DNA from: Nymphaea colorata
Taxonomy: Eukaryota > Streptophyta > Magnoliopsida > Nymphaeales > Nymphaeaceae
DNA: 64,000 nucleotides
NCBI RefSeq assembly: GCF_008831285.2
Contig: NC_045143.1
Location: 19,917,854-19,981,853, forward strand
Direction: 5' to 3'
Part shown: one piece after another, positions 41,640-54,159 of the stretch
Layout of the letters: every line of letters begins with the position of its first letter
Numbering within the stretch: position 1 is the stretch's first letter
Translations under genes and position numbers: made by a program
Notes under the pieces: generated by a model
The model's input: the letters and a program-made list of their open reading frames with translations, nothing else
Database searches by the model: none
Told to the model about the DNA's origin: nothing

Positions 41640-43364
41640 TAGAGTCCAATCTTTTCCTTATATCTTGTACTGATGTAGCCTACCTATGGGCTTCTTCCAA
41701 TTGATGCCAGATTTCCAAAATAGGTTGCGATATGAACTGCAAGTGGTTAACATGGTTTTCACCCACTTGATCACTTGATCAGGTTCAAAACTCCTTGACA
41801 GTTCATCAGCCACAATATTGTCTGATCCTTTCTTTTAGAAGATATCAAAGTCATATCCCACAAGCTTCATTACCCATTTTTATTGAGCAGGTGTATGGGT
41901 TCACTGGTGCATACAGTGCTTAAGGCTGCTATGATCCGTAAAAACATGGAACTTCTTGCCATGAGATAGTGGGGCCATTTCCTTACAGCTAGCACCACTG
42001 CTATGAGTTCTCTCCCATAAGCAGATTTGGACTTGCATCTTTCTCCCATAGCCTTGCTGAAAAAGGCGATGGGCCGCTGCTCCTGACTCACCACTGCATC
42101 TATACCAAAGTATGATGCATCTCAACCTGAAATGGCCTGTTGAAGTCAGGCAATGTCAAGATGGGTGCGTGCGCTAATAGTAGCATCCTTGAGGCATTGA
42201 AATGCTTCCTTGCTGGTTTCTGTCCATGTAAACTGGTTTACCCTTAGCATTGTCGTTAATGGTGCTGCAATAGTACCAAAGTTCTTTACAAATCTTCTAT
42301 AGTACCTGGCCAGACCCAGGAAGGCTCACAAACCCTTGACTTCTTTAGGTAGCTCCCACTCCTGAATGGCAGCAACTTTATCTAACTCCATATGCACCCC
42401 TTGCTGAGATATGGTGTGCCTAAATAGGAGACCTAGGTGCAGCCGAATGTACATTTTGAAGCCTTAGCATGCAGGCGGTGCAGCTTCAACAGTTCTAACA
42501 CTCTCATTAGGTGTTTGACACGAGCTTCTAGAGGGGGGCTATAAACCAATACATCATCGAAAAAGACTAACACAAATCTGCGGAAATGAGGTTTAAATAT
42601 GTCATTCGTCAAGGCTTGGAAAATGGCTGGGGCATTCATGAGCCCAAACGGCATCAACAGTGAATTCATAATGGCCTTCAAAGGTTTGGAAGGCCGCTAT
42701 TGGAATGTCTTTGATTCCCATCCTAATCTGATGATACTCAGCTCTTAAATCTAACTTGGAGAATATGGCCACCACTTGTAATCCATCCAAAAGTTCCTCA
42801 ATGACTGGTGTGGGGTACCTGTTTTTCATTATGACAGCATTAAGGCTTTGGTAATCTATACATAGCCTCCAAGAGCCATCTTCTGTTTTACTAACAGAGT
42901 TGGTGATGAATAAGGGCTCCGACTTGGCTGTACTGCTCCTTCTTGCAGCATTTGTTTCACCATGTTTGCAAGAGCTGCTTGCTGATGGGGTTGACAGGTC
43001 TGGACCCACTTGCCACTTCATTTCTAGGGTCATGACTGTGGCAAGGGGGCAGTCCTTTCGGCTTGTCAAATAATTCTTGAAACTTTTGAATTAAAGGTTG
43101 CAGCAATAGTGACATCGAGTCTGCACTAGCTACTGCTGGTCAACTCTTTTGTTAGAGACGTGAATAAAAGGTGCAGACTAGCTGAACCCTCCTTGTTGCT
43201 GCAGACCTTGCTGCCCACCACCTTCCGTCTTTCACTCTTTGTGGCCACTAATGTTCTGCTCCATCTTTTCCCTTAAACTAAATTGACATCTCTGCAAAGT
43301 ACCATTCAATTTTCCCTAGCTGTTTAAGCCATTGTTTTCAAGTACCAAATCAGACCCTCCCATG
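41640..43364 (-). pseudogene. Gypsy element G1: RT and RNase H
   Basis: This is a Ty3/gypsy pol remnant. On the minus strand it begins with the end of protease and the RT fingers (DGSWRLCIDYQSLNAV, KNRYPTPVIEELLDGLQ, FSKLDLRAEYHQIRM). Then come [18 protein letters not shown] and the catalytic FDDVLVYS (usual FFDD). RNase H follows (EQRPIAFFSKAM, KSAYGRELIAVVLAVRKW) and the GSDNIVAD-like end near 41800. There are stops and frameshifts throughout. Integrase and the 3' LTR are missing; the left border at about 41640 is approximate. Confidence 0.82.
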
Positions 43365-43422
43365 GCTATTGATAGAAATCTAGCACCAATATCTGTAACC
43401 AGAAAACAGCACTCACGCAGGA

Positions 43423-43478
<56 letters not shown>

Positions 43479-43841
43479 TGAAAACAAGAAGAAACTGAGG
43501 AGAAGAACCCGTGGCCAAAATGGTTTGCACGGCCTCTATTTATAATCCCATTTCCAGAATTCTAAGAGTCTCCAATCGTAGAATCCTAGGAGATTTCACA
43601 AGCTCCAAGGACATTAATTACATCATAGAAACCTAAGAGACTTCACATATTACAAGGATATTAACTACAACATAGAATCCTAGGAGACTTCCCATATAAC
43701 AAGGATATTAACTACAACATAGAATCCTAGGAGACTCTTCACATGTTACAAGAACATTAAATATCTTAACACATTCTACAAGGAGGTGGAATCCTAAGAG
43801 ACTCCTCTTCAACGTGCTGGTGAAGGATTTATATTTTAACA

Positions 43842-45300
43842 CCCTCCCTCAAGTTGTGCATGGTTTTGCACCATGTACAACTTGCTTTTTAGAAACCAGA
43901 ATCGTTCCTTTGTTAATCCTTTTGTAAATAAGTCTGCAACTTGTTCATCTGTACGAACATAAATAGGCTGAATCTCCTTGTCTTCCACCTTTTGTCTAAC
44001 AAAGTGTTGATCAATCTCAATGTGCTTTGTTCGACCATGTTGTACGGGATTAAAGGTAATGTTAATAGCGCTTTGATTATCGCACATTAACATTGATGTT
44101 TTAATCTTTTCTCCAACGTCTTCTAGCAAATGTCTAACCCATGTAACTTCAGCAGTACCTGCAGCCATGCATCTGTATTCAGCTTCAGTGCTGGATCTTG
44201 CTACTGCCTTTTGCTTTCGACAACTCCAAGACACAAGATTACGTCCAATGAAAATACAAAAACCAGAAATGGACTTTCTTTGATCGGGATCTCCAGCCCA
44301 ATCTGCATCTGTGAATGTCATAAGTTGATGTCCAGTAGTTATATTTTCACTTTTACCATAAACTAAGCCATCTCCTACTGTCCCTTTAAGATATCTTAAT
44401 ATTCTTTTGACAGCATCCATGTGAGTATCTCTAGGTGCATGCATAAATTGAGATACTTGATTCACAGCATATATAATATCTGGTCTAGTAAATGTAGGAT
44501 ATTGAAGTGCCCCAACAATACTTCGATATTGCGTAGGATCTTCATATAACTCCCCATCTTGAGCACTTAGTTTTTGATTTAGAACACTAGGAGTTCCAAC
44601 AGGCTTACAATCAGACATACCTGACTTTTTCAGCAGATCCAACGTGTATTTCTGTTGTGTCAATGTGAGGCGATTATTGTGCCTATCAATCTCCACTCCA
44701 AGAAAGAATCGTAAATCACCAAGCTCTTTCATTTTGAAGTTTTGCATCATCAAAACTTTAGCTTCTTCTATGTGTTTTTCTGAATTGCCTGTGATAACAA
44801 TATCATCAACATATATAAGAAGTAAAGTAAATATGTTTTCCTTTCGATAAATGAAAAGAGAGTGATCTAGAGGACATCTCCGAAAACCACATTCTTGAAT
44901 CTTGCAAGAGAAACTGTCAAACCACGAACGTGAGGCCTGTTTAAGTCCATAAATAGATCTTCTTAGTTTGCAAACCCATGCATGAGAGTCTCCTTTCGTG
45001 TATCCTGGAGGTTGTTCCATATATACTTCCTCCCTTAAATCACCATGAAGAAAAGCATTCTTCACGTCCATTTGATGTAGTCTCCATCCATATTCAACTG
45101 CCAATGATATAATCACGCGAATTGTTCCCATTTTGATCACAGGGCTGAATGTCTCGTCATAATCTTCTCCATATTGTTGTGTAAACCCTTTTGCTACTAA
45201 CCTTGCTTTGTGTCTTTCTATGCTGCCGTCAGGTTTTGTATTTAATTTTGTATACCCATTTGGAGCCCACTACGTTCTTTTCGTGTGGCCTCGGAACGAT
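43842..45300 (-). pseudogene. C6 reverse transcriptase and RNase H
   Basis: A 434-residue frame (45140-43836) covers RT and RNase H without a stop. It has MDVKNAFLHGDLREEVYMEQ, RSIYGLKQASRSWF and the catalytic LLIYVDDIVITGNSEKH. RNase H has FTDADWAGDPDQ, SISGFCIFIG, SSTEAEYRCMAAG and CDNQSAINITFNP, and the end block is ADLFTKGL. The N-terminal part of RT (45300-45140) is in another frame, so a frameshift separates it from integrase. It is otherwise close to functional. Confidence 0.88.
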
Positions 45301-45303
45301 CTC

Positions 45304-46840
45304 TCATGTTCCACATTCATGCAAGGCATCCATTTCATCTTTCATAGTCTTTCTCCAATGATGTGATTTTGATGTTTGATCAAATGAAGTAGGTTCTTCC
45401 TCCTTGCCAACTTTTGCCATGAATAACTGAAAATCAAGTGATAAAGAATCATAGCTAACCCACCTGTGAATGGGATGACGAATGCGTTGGGATCTTCTAA
45501 GGTGGGGCATGTTGTCTTCTTCACTGTGAGCATCTTTGTCCCTTAGTCGTCGACTGTAAATAAGACCCGAATACCGATGTGCATCGTTGCTCTGTTCTTC
45601 ATTATTGTTTTCGTGATGACTTGATGACTGTGTTGGATCCTCTTGATTTTCACTTTGAGCCATATCCGACGGTTGTATTGCTCTCTCTGAATCTTCACTT
45701 TGAGGCACATCATTTTCTATAACAGGATCTGCATTGAATAACTGTGTACTGGTCCAGGGATCATAAGATTCAATGGTCATAGGCATTTCATTTGTATTAT
45801 CAAAACTATGTTCATCAAAAATGACATTTCTTGAAGTTTTGATACGTTTAGTTGTTGGATCATAGCATCGAAAACCTTTATATTCATCAGCATATCCAAC
45901 GAATCTACATTGAATAGCTTTGTCTTGAAACTTGTTCCTCAAGGCGACATCAACGTGAACATAGCATACACAACCAAAAACCTTCAAGTTCTTGTAATCA
46001 GGTTGTTTGCCTAAGAGTGTAAAATATGGCGATTTAGACATCAAGAGTGTCATAGGCAAACAATTTATTATGTATACAGCAGTATGGAAGGCTTCAGTCC
46101 ATAAGGAAATGGGCACATTAGTATCATGCATCATGCTCATGGCGCTTTCAACTATATGTCGATGTTTCCGCTCAACTACACCATTTTGTTGTGGTGTGTA
46201 AGGGCAGGAAATTTGTCTAGTTATCTCTTTTTCACGTAGAAATTCAATAAAATCAAGCGAGGAATATTCTCCCCCTCCATCACATTGAAAATGCACCACA
46301 TTGGATGAAAATTTAGTTTGAATCATGGCATAGAAGTTTCGAAATATGTGAGGTACTTCTGATTTGTGTTTCATAAAGTAAATCCAGGTGAAACGTGAGT
46401 AAGAGTCAATGAATAAGACATAATATCTTGACCCAGACATAGAATCAATAGGGGCTGGCCCCCATACATCAGAAAAAATAGTTTCAAAAGGTTTGGAAGC
46501 CCTTTGATTTATATTATGGAAAGGTAAAACATGACTCTTACAAAGTCCACAACTTGAACATTTTTTGACACTTGAAGTAAGAGGTAAACTTGATCTTGGA
46601 ATGAGACTATCTGTGACAAGTTTTTCAATGAAATGTCGACCACAGTGTCCTAGCCGACTATGCCACAAATCAGACTCCAAAAATTGGTTAGGGCCCCTTA
46701 CTTTTGATTGAAAATGGCAAGAACTTGGCACTGATGACGCATTATGAGAAAGAGAAAATGTCTTCAATCCTATATCAAAAGTGGATGAATCCTTGGGTAG
46801 ACATTCCTTGAGGACGTACATATTCCCTTGACGCTCCCTC
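45304..46840 (-). pseudogene. C6 integrase
   Basis: This long frame (505 residues, minus strand) holds copia integrase. The HHCC domain is at LWHSRLGHCGRHFIEKL with CSSCGLCKSH. The catalytic core has DVWGPAPIDSMSG, FIDSYSRFTWIYF, the second Asp in HFQCDGGGEYSS and the Glu in QQNGVVERKHRHIVES. The C-terminal block has VFGCVCYVHVD and GFRCYDP, then a Ser/Glu-rich linker. All three DDE residues are present. A frame change occurs at its junction with gag-protease (46770-46821). Confidence 0.88.
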
Positions 46841-47726
46841 TAGCGAACATTTTCTTCGTTTGGAGGTCCTTGACATAGACAGAAGAAGGTGTGAATTCAA
46901 CAGAAGAGCTTGTATCATCAATGAGTTTAGAAATGGATATGATGTTCTTTTTGATATTGGGAGCAAGAACAACATTAGACAGTGATAGAGACGAGGATGA
47001 CAATGGAATATGTGCATTTCCAATATGTGTAATAGGATGAGATTTTCCATCACCTGTTATAATGCAACTTCTACCGTAATGAGGGGATAAGTTAGTCAAT
47101 TTACCTGCATTTCCTGTCACATGGGTAGCTGCACCTGAATCCAAGAACCATTCTCCCTGCTCATTTTGCTTTATAGTCATCTTTGAGAATGCGGTCATCA
47201 ATAGTTGTTGCATATCTTCAGCGGTGGATTTAGAACTTTGTCCTCCTTGTTTATAATCATGTCTTACCCCTTTGTTTTTATTTTGAGGATTAAACCAACA
47301 TTGTGCCTTCATGTGTCCTTTCTTGTTGCACTGAAAACAAATTGGTATTTTTCTTGAAGTATCCAAAGGAGACATACCTTGGTTATGTGGTGTTGGTAGA
47401 ATGCCACGACCACCATGGTTGGAGTTCCCATGGCTCTTACCAAACTTTACATTCATAGCCAACACATTTTGGGAGTTCCCTTGATCAGTCCTTTCAATGA
47501 CTCTTTTCATATTCATTTCATGTTGGAGAAGTTTACCTTGTAGTTCGTTGAAGGAAGGCAGAACAGGAAGGACCTCAAGAGCTGTAATAAAAGCATGATA
47601 ATCATGCCCAAGTCCATTCAAGGTTTGTTGCACCTTTTCCTTATCAGAAATGTTATTCCTTGAGGCAGCAAGTTGGTCTGCGACGGCCTTAATACGCCCC
47701 AAATAATCCATGATAGACATTGAACC
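46770..47726 (-). pseudogene. C6 gag C-terminal half and protease
   Basis: This frame of about 320 residues has the UBN2-type gag (GRIKAVADQLAASRNNI), zinc knuckle CFQCNKKGHMKAQC and protease FLDSGAATHVTG near 47130. It starts at the hAT-3 insertion point: TSD ATTGAACC at 47719-47726, with the N-terminal half of gag at 51185-51720. It is otherwise intact. Confidence 0.87.
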
Positions 47727-48169
47727 CAATGTTATCACTGCCGTATCGTATCGTGTATCGGTCGGGCCGACCTATACGCTGTATCGTAACGTAGCGTAAA
47801 TGTATCGTAACGTATCGTAAAATTAATTTTTTAATTTGTAAAAATATTAAAATTTTATAAAAAATAGAAAAAAATCAGAAAAAATCTAAAAAAATCCGAA
47901 AAAACTAGTAAAAATCAGAAAAATTCAAGAAAAATGTATTTAAAGTAAAGGAACATTCATCATTCATGTATATGAACTATGAAGTATGAGGTATGCATAT
48001 GAACAAGACATTCCAAAATAAGAAATCAAACATTCAAAAAACAAAATAACATACTAAACAACCTAAGAGTATTCAATTACATCACAATTCATAAGTTCAG
48101 AAGTCAAAACTCAGAACATATTGACATAGTTTTCAAAACTCAAAACAAAAAGCATCGTCAATCGTCATT

Positions 48170-48480
48170 TGCATCATCATCTTCATTCTTCATCATCATC
48201 TTCATTTTCTTCAATAACTTCTTCTTCTATCCCCTCTGTTGCAAATGGAATGTCACCAACATTCCATTGCTCCGACCCAACCTCTCCTTCTTCAACAATC
48301 TCTGCTGCTCCTTCAACATTCAAAAAATCAAGATCGTCCTCATCAAGTATTGCAGTTGGTTCTTCTTCAACCCAAGAATCTAATATATCAAAATGGTCAA
48401 TGAAGATAGGATCATATTGATTGTGATGCTTCCTCGTAGATGTTGTTTCTAGTTGCCTAACAAGAGAAAAAATTAACAAA
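48170..48480 (-). CDS. hAT-3 acidic C-terminal tail
   Basis: This short minus-strand frame (48479-48183) is dominated by Asp/Glu (DEDDLDFLNVEGAAEIVEEG, EEVIEENEDDDEE). It follows hATC and is preceded by splice-like TTAACAAATTG sequence. Acidic tails after hATC are common in plant hAT transposases. It could be the last exon of the transposase; the boundary is not certain. Confidence 0.5.
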
Positions 48481-48538
48481 TTGTTAGAGATTAAAATATA
48501 TATCAGAATTTGATATTCTTGTATAACAAAACAAATGT

Positions 48539-50715
48539 TTACCTTTGTCTCAACTTCATATTATAACGAACATAAACAAGGTCATTCAACCTTTTATGTT
48601 CCAGCCTATTCCTCTTCTTACTATGGATGTGCTGAAATACACTCCAATTTCTTTCACATCCAGTTGCACTACATGTTTGACTGAGGATTCTAATTGCAAG
48701 CTTCCTTAATTCTGGGCAATCAGGCCCAAACCTTTCCCACCACAAATCTAATAACAGATGGAAAGTAAAAATGTTGTCAGCAATAAATATATGAGAAGGT
48801 AGAATAAAAGTTAAACAACAAAAACTAAAAGTATAAAGTTTCTTTTTCTAATACCTGGACGCATAGTTGTCCTGCATCGAACTGCTGTGTCTCTCGCCAT
48901 GGTACCAGAAGCCGTATCATATTTGTTGATCGACATATGGATAGCGTCTTGTTCTTTACTGTCACTTACTAACACATCAATGCAATCCAACATGCCATAC
49001 TCGACCTCTCTGTCCTTCTTAAAAGTGGGAAGATATCTAATAGCAGGATTTAGGTAGTATGCTGCTGCATGAAGTGGGCGATGAAGTTGTCCAGACCACC
49101 TTTCATCTATAATCTTCCATATAGGCATGTACAACTTTTTTCCCTTCATATTATCTCTAATGGCCTCCTTGGCTCTATCCATAGACTCGTATAAATATCC
49201 AATAGAAGGTCTATCTTCACTATCAACTAATCTGAGGACTTTCACTAGAGGTACACAAATCTTCAATAAGTGCACACATGATTCCCAAAAGTCAACATCG
49301 AAGATGGTATCCACAACTGTCGTAGCCTTTCTTTTATAGGCATGTGGATATGCAGCCCAATCATCACTTGAAAACATCTGCCTGAGAGAAGTTCTTTGCT
49401 TGACTATACCCTGCACAGTCAAAACATTTGTAGCAAACCGTGTTTGTGCAGGTCGAATCAATTCAGCCCCATTTGTGAATTTCCTCATCAAATTCAAGAC
49501 ATAAGCATGATTGTAAATAAACTTCGTGATTTCTTGGCATCTGTGAACTGTCAACTTCATATCATCCCTTTCACCAAGATCCTGAAGCATAAGATTTACA
49601 CAGTGAGCAGCACATGGACTCCAATAAAATGTCCCATATCGTGCTGCTAACATTTCACCTGCAGCTTTATAATTTGCTGCATTATCAGTGATAAATTGTA
49701 CGACATTTTCAGGCCCAACTTCTTCTATAACTTTATCAAAAATCCCAAACAACACATCAGCAGTCTTAGGAGTATCAGACAAATCAACAGATTTTAAGAA
49801 CATAGTACCAAGAGGGCAATATACAAGGAAGTTTACCAATGTTCTGTTCTTGATGTCTGTCCACCCATCTGCCATTACACTGCATCCTGTAGCTTTCCAG
49901 CTCAATTTTAGTTCATCACAATATGTCTTCACATCTCTAACTATATTGTTGAGAATTTTACCTCGCAATTTATGAAAAGAGGGCATTTTATACCCTCGCC
50001 CTACACTAGCAATCGCATCTGCTATAGGCTGATAATGATAAGAGTTTGCTGCATTGAAGGGAATGGATGCATCATAGAACCACCTTCCTATGGTTTCATC
50101 TGCTGCTTCAATAATATCCTTTGATTGCATGGCTATACGAATCTCAGGCTAAGCACCAGCAGCAGTATAATTGGGAAAAAAATTCTTGATCGAACCAAAC
50201 ATATTGCTCGACTTCATAGTAGGTACTCTACCACCACCAGTACGACCCTGACTTCTGCCACGTCCTCATGAAACTGAACTTACACTTGCACCTCTTCTTT
50301 TTCTGGTTGCAGAAGAACCACCACCATGCATGATGCCTTTCCCTTTAGTTGTTTCCAAACTGACACCAACATCTTCTTGTTCAAGTTGAACATCTTCACC
50401 TTCACTTTCTTCTCCTTCATGTGGGTCCCCATATCCTTCCTCCGCATCTTCCATGTCCTTTTCAATCCTACTTGCTTTCACTGCATCAAGAAGTTGCTGA
50501 CACTGGTGCTTTACATACGCTGGCAATGGGATCTCTTGGGAGCCATTGCAAGCAGCCACATCGCTGTGTGTACCAGCTATATGGTGTTTAAAGCGAGAAA
50601 TCCCTCCTGATATGATTTGCTTACAATAATTGCACTTAACTCTTAATCTATTTTTGGGATTCACCCTTGTACACCACTGCCATGCAGGATCCGACATTAT
50701 ATCTTTACAAAACAA
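48539..50715 (-). CDS. hAT-3 transposase (BED finger, DUF659/RNase H-like core, hATC)
   Basis: The minus-strand BED finger is at 50715-50500: MFCKDIMSDPAWQWCTRVNP, CNYCKQIISGGISRFKHHIAGTH. An acidic linker follows. The catalytic core is at 50130-48850: DETIGRWFYDASIPFNAANS, CSVMADGWTDIKNRTLVNFL, VVQFITDNAANYKAAG, FYWSPCAAHCVNLMLQDLG, RFATNVLTVQGI. The hATC dimerisation domain is at 48745-48539 with MWWERFGPDCPELRKLAIRI, CERNWSVFQHIHSKKRNR and DLVYVRYN. The core is open for 439 residues. One stop near 50148 and a break near 50266 lie between finger and core and may be an intron or damage; another intron-like gap lies at 48850-48746. It may be functional or nearly so. Confidence 0.82.
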
Positions 50716-51184
50716 GTAAAAACATACAAATAAATGTAGGAAATAAGAGAAATGAACGATTTAACGGCAAAAATGAGTTATTTCTTACCTTCTTGGTGTT
50801 AAAAACCAAAAAACCCTCTTTCTCCAAGCTTCCCACCGTCCCAAGACTCCCCACAACGAGGAATGAAGCTTCTTCACCGGCAAATCTTGATGCAATGGAG
50901 AAAATCTCTCCCTCCCACGTCTCTGGCAGCGTTGAGAAACAAGAAGAGAGAGAGAGAGGAGCGTCGGTTTGAGAATAAGAAGCAAAAAAGGGGCCCGACG
51001 GCCCCTTTTTTAATTTTACTCCCGTATCGTGCGATACGCGTACGATACATACGCGTATCGTATTGATTAGGTGTACCGTATCGAAAATGATGATACGGAC
51101 GATACGTATCGTACGATACGCGTCCGTATCGTACGATACGTATCGTACGATACGCGTCCGTATCGTACGATACGGATAACATTG

Positions 51185-51720
51185 ATTGAACCTTTGCTCA
51201 AATTCTGAAATTCTTTCTTTAAGTACATAATTCGAGCTTCTGATATTTGGGAAAAGGTATCAGCAAGGGTTTCCCATAATTCTTCTGCAGTACAATCATC
51301 AGAAACTGAAAGTAACACTTGCTGAGATAAAGTGGACAAAATATACGCAACCAGACTTTGATCACGTCTCATCCACATAGCATGTTCAGGATTGTTGTCT
51401 TCATGAACAGCAATAACTTCTCCTGCCTCATTTTTTATTTCCTGTAAGACGGATATTGGTGGAGCCTTTGTTGAACCATCGAGATGTCCAAAGAGGCCTT
51501 GACTTCTTATGAAAGGCATGATTTGCCTTTTCCAGATCAGATAATTCTCATGGTTGAGTTTTTCGGTAATAAGGTGAGGAAGAAAACTTGAGGACATGCT
51601 AGAATGCGAAAGGTTTTCCATGACAGCAGAAAGGAATGGTATATAGGTAGAAGATGAGAGGGAAAGAAGACACGATATAACAAGATGTGTCCTTGGGTAA
51701 GCAAGAAGAAAAAGGAACAA
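51185..51720 (-). pseudogene. C6 gag N-terminal half
   Basis: The probable gag start is the Met of MENLSHSSMSSSFLPHL near 51620. The frame includes KLNHENYLIWKRQIMPFIRS, the EHAMWMRRDQSLVAYIL block and ARIMYLKKEFQNLSKGS, then breaks into the hAT-3 end. The following residues (GSMSIMDYLGRI) are found at 47718, on the far side of hAT-3. Confidence 0.85.
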
Positions 51721-51899
51721 GAATTGCGCAAGAGAAAAGTAAATTCAGGATAGAGACAAGATGAGAAAAGAGTTCTAACCAGATCAGACCTGTTTGGGCA
51801 TTTCGTTTGGTAGAGATAACGTAACCTGGCGCTCTGATACCATGATAGAAATCTAGCACCAATATCTGTAACCAGAAAACAGCACTCACGTAGGAAGAT

Positions 51900-51940
<41 letters not shown>

Positions 51941-52303
51941 ACAAGAAGAAACTGAGGAGAAGAACCCGTGGCCAAAATGGTTTGCACGGCCTCTATTTAT
52001 AATCCCATTTCCAGAATTCTAAGAGTCTCCAATCGTAGAATCCTAGGAGATTTCACAAGCTCCAAGGACATTAATTACATCATAGAAACCTAAGAGACTT
52101 CACATATTACAAGGATATTAACTACAACATAGAATCCTAGGAGACTTCCCCTATAACAAGGATATTAACTACAACATAGAATCCTAGGAGACTCTTCACA
52201 TGTTACAAGGACATTAAATATCTTAACACATTCTACAAGGAGGTGGAATCCTAAGAGACTCCTCTTCAACGTGCTGGTGAAGGATTTATATTTTAACAGC
52301 TAT

Positions 52304-53722
52304 GGGGTACAGTTCCACTTCAAACTGCTGTCCCTGTATCTCTATCGTTTCAAGGGGACACTTCCCTTTGCAAAACAATGAATCTCCATTTCCCACCAGG
52401 ACCTTGAAGCTGGGTTGCTCTATGACCCTGCACCCACACGCCTTGGTTGTGCCATAAGCCACACACCTGTGAAGCTGCCATTCTACACGCGTGACCTGCA
52501 GTACAAAGCCCCCTGTTAGAGCATGAAAAGAGATCTCCAGCGCTGTCAGCATCTCTGTGTGCTCTCCTGCCCCTAACTCCTCTTCCTCTTGATCTCCATG
52601 CCTTCTTCTTCAGCCTCTTCTACCAAATGGAGGTGTAACCTCTTGCACACATGACCAGGTGACCATTTCTCGTCGCACTGGAAACAGAACCCATGCCTCC
52701 TCCTTTCCTTCACCTGCTTTGGGTTCAGACGTTTCACCAGCACCTGCCGGCCCTCTCCCCTGTGTTTTCTGTGGTGCCACAATCGCCACCCTCATCGGCA
52801 GGAGTCATCATTTTCCACGGTGACCACGATGGTCCCTTCGGCACTCTGCTATCGCACAACCCAAATCCAAATCTGACATGCTTTTCTTCAGCTATCCTGC
52901 CTATTTCAAAACTTTCCATCAGTGATTGATGTCTGGCCGCTTGGACGCCGATCCTTAGGTTTATCACGCAGACCGCCAATGAACGCTCCTATGAGGGACT
53001 AGTTGGGCCACCAACGCCTCATGTTGCTCTTGTCCTCAAACTTTGTCTGGTACTTAGTGACAGTACCCTTTTGTTGTATCTTAGACAATTCAACATGTAA
53101 TCCAGGTAAGCGGAGGGGCCGAAACGCACAGTTAGAGCTGCGACAAAGTCACACCAAGTTGATTTACAGTGTTGTGCTAGTAGCCATCTATACCACCGGA
53201 TAGCTGCCCCTTCCAGATGCACAGCCGCATGGGAGACTCTGTTTTCAAGAGGAATGCTCAGGCAGTTGAAATACTGCTCTGCTCAAAAGACCCAGCTCAA
53301 AGGGTCCTCCCCTGAAAATTTGGGAAACTCCATTTTTGGAGTTCGGAGGTTTGAATGAAACTCTCCTCCCCTGAAACTCATGTCGCCAATGTATTGAGAG
53401 TCTGGGGGCATACCTAAGCCATTGTTTCTTATTGATGATTGTAGGGGATCATGCCCCTCTCACTGCTCACAGTTTCGTAGAGCGTCGCTCGCCTGGTTGA
53501 TGCTGGGTGAAGGTCTGTCCTGCTTGGAAAGCATATCACACAGCAGAGGAGACAAATTTTGTTGTTCGTTCAAGATTGTTTGCATACACAAGTCAAACTC
53601 AAAGGATTTCATTGCAGCTACGCTCGACGTTGTCCATCCTATCGCCCATAGTCACCTGTGCTTCCTCAGTTTGCTTCTTGAAGGACTCCAAGTGCAGCAA
53701 GCATCTTTTTGGTCATCTTGAG
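52304..53722 (-). pseudogene. Gypsy element G1: gag and protease
   Basis: On the minus strand this begins with gag (LEGAAIRWYRWLLAQ, FGPSAYLDY). The zinc knuckle CFQCDEKWSPGHVCKR is near 52640-52690. An aspartic protease-like region ends in TIEIQGQQFEVELYPIA at 52304. There copia C6 is inserted, and the G1 frame continues at 43364 beyond it. Stops and frameshifts are present. Confidence 0.8.
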
Positions 53723-54005
53723 GCTCTTATACCAATTGGTAGCTGGTGGCAGCTACCTCGACTACAACATAAAGTAAGAAATGCTAACACGGTTTTAACA
53801 CACTCAAGCACACTGCCTTTACCCTAAACCATGTTCTTCATTAATCAGTAATGACTCTTACGCCTTTACAACCTTATATAGTGCGGTTGTAAGACAGGAT
53901 GGGAGATCCATTTTAAAAGATCTGACCCGACATTATTTACTCTATAATTCCTCTTCTGGTAATTACATTTCGATCCCATTTCTTAATAGCTATCACCGTG
54001 TCACA
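53723..54005 (-). repeat. Gypsy G1 5' LTR and primer binding site
   Basis: A primer-site-like GCTCTTATACCA at 53723-53734 is followed after 2 bases by a 269-bp segment from TGGTAGCTGG (53737) to GTGTCACA (54005). Read on the minus strand it starts TGTGACAC, as an LTR should. Its position upstream of G1 gag fits a 5' LTR. The partner LTR is missing, so the borders rest on TG/CA and the primer site only. Confidence 0.65.
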
Positions 54006-54159
54006 TAGCTAAACTCCAACTTGAACCAGCTTCTCAAGCCATGGAGTTTAGGCCAATTGAAAGCCCATTAACAAGAGAACCACAAAGAACCGTATAATAT
54101 CTGGTGAACTTCAGCAGATACATCCTATCAAAAAATAAAATCAAGTAAGCTAATCTCAC

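Larger units (their letters stand above)
47727..51184 (-). mobile_element. hAT-3: nearly intact hAT transposon in C6 gag
   Basis: This 3458-bp element has a perfect 10-bp terminal inverted repeat CAATGTTATC and a perfect 8-bp TSD ATTGAACC (47719-47726 and 51185-51192). Both subterminal regions are rich in TATCGTACGATACG-like palindromic repeats (47742-47820 and 51020-51175). Transposase is on the minus strand in three pieces: BED finger, catalytic core, hATC. It lies in a recently inserted copia, so it is itself young. Confidence 0.94.
43370..52298 (-). mobile_element. Copia element C6, young, nested in gypsy G1
   Basis: This is a full-length minus-strand copia element. The 3' LTR is 43370-43841 (472 bp) and the 5' LTR 51843-52298 (456 bp). 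The polypurine tract begins at 43842 (CCCTCCCTCAAG on the plus strand), and a perfect primer site GCTCTGATACCA is at 51831-51842. The perfect TSD is GCTAT (43365-43369 and 52299-52303). The LTRs differ mainly in GA-repeat length plus a few substitutions, so it inserted recently. Without hAT-3 it is about 5.5 kb. The target site is inside the protease-RT region of G1. Confidence 0.94.

Noticed and set aside
41407-41649. Frames at 41399-41649 as part of gypsy G1
   Set aside because: They do not continue RNase H or integrase and end in the (TA)n run; the G1 edge is nearer 41640.
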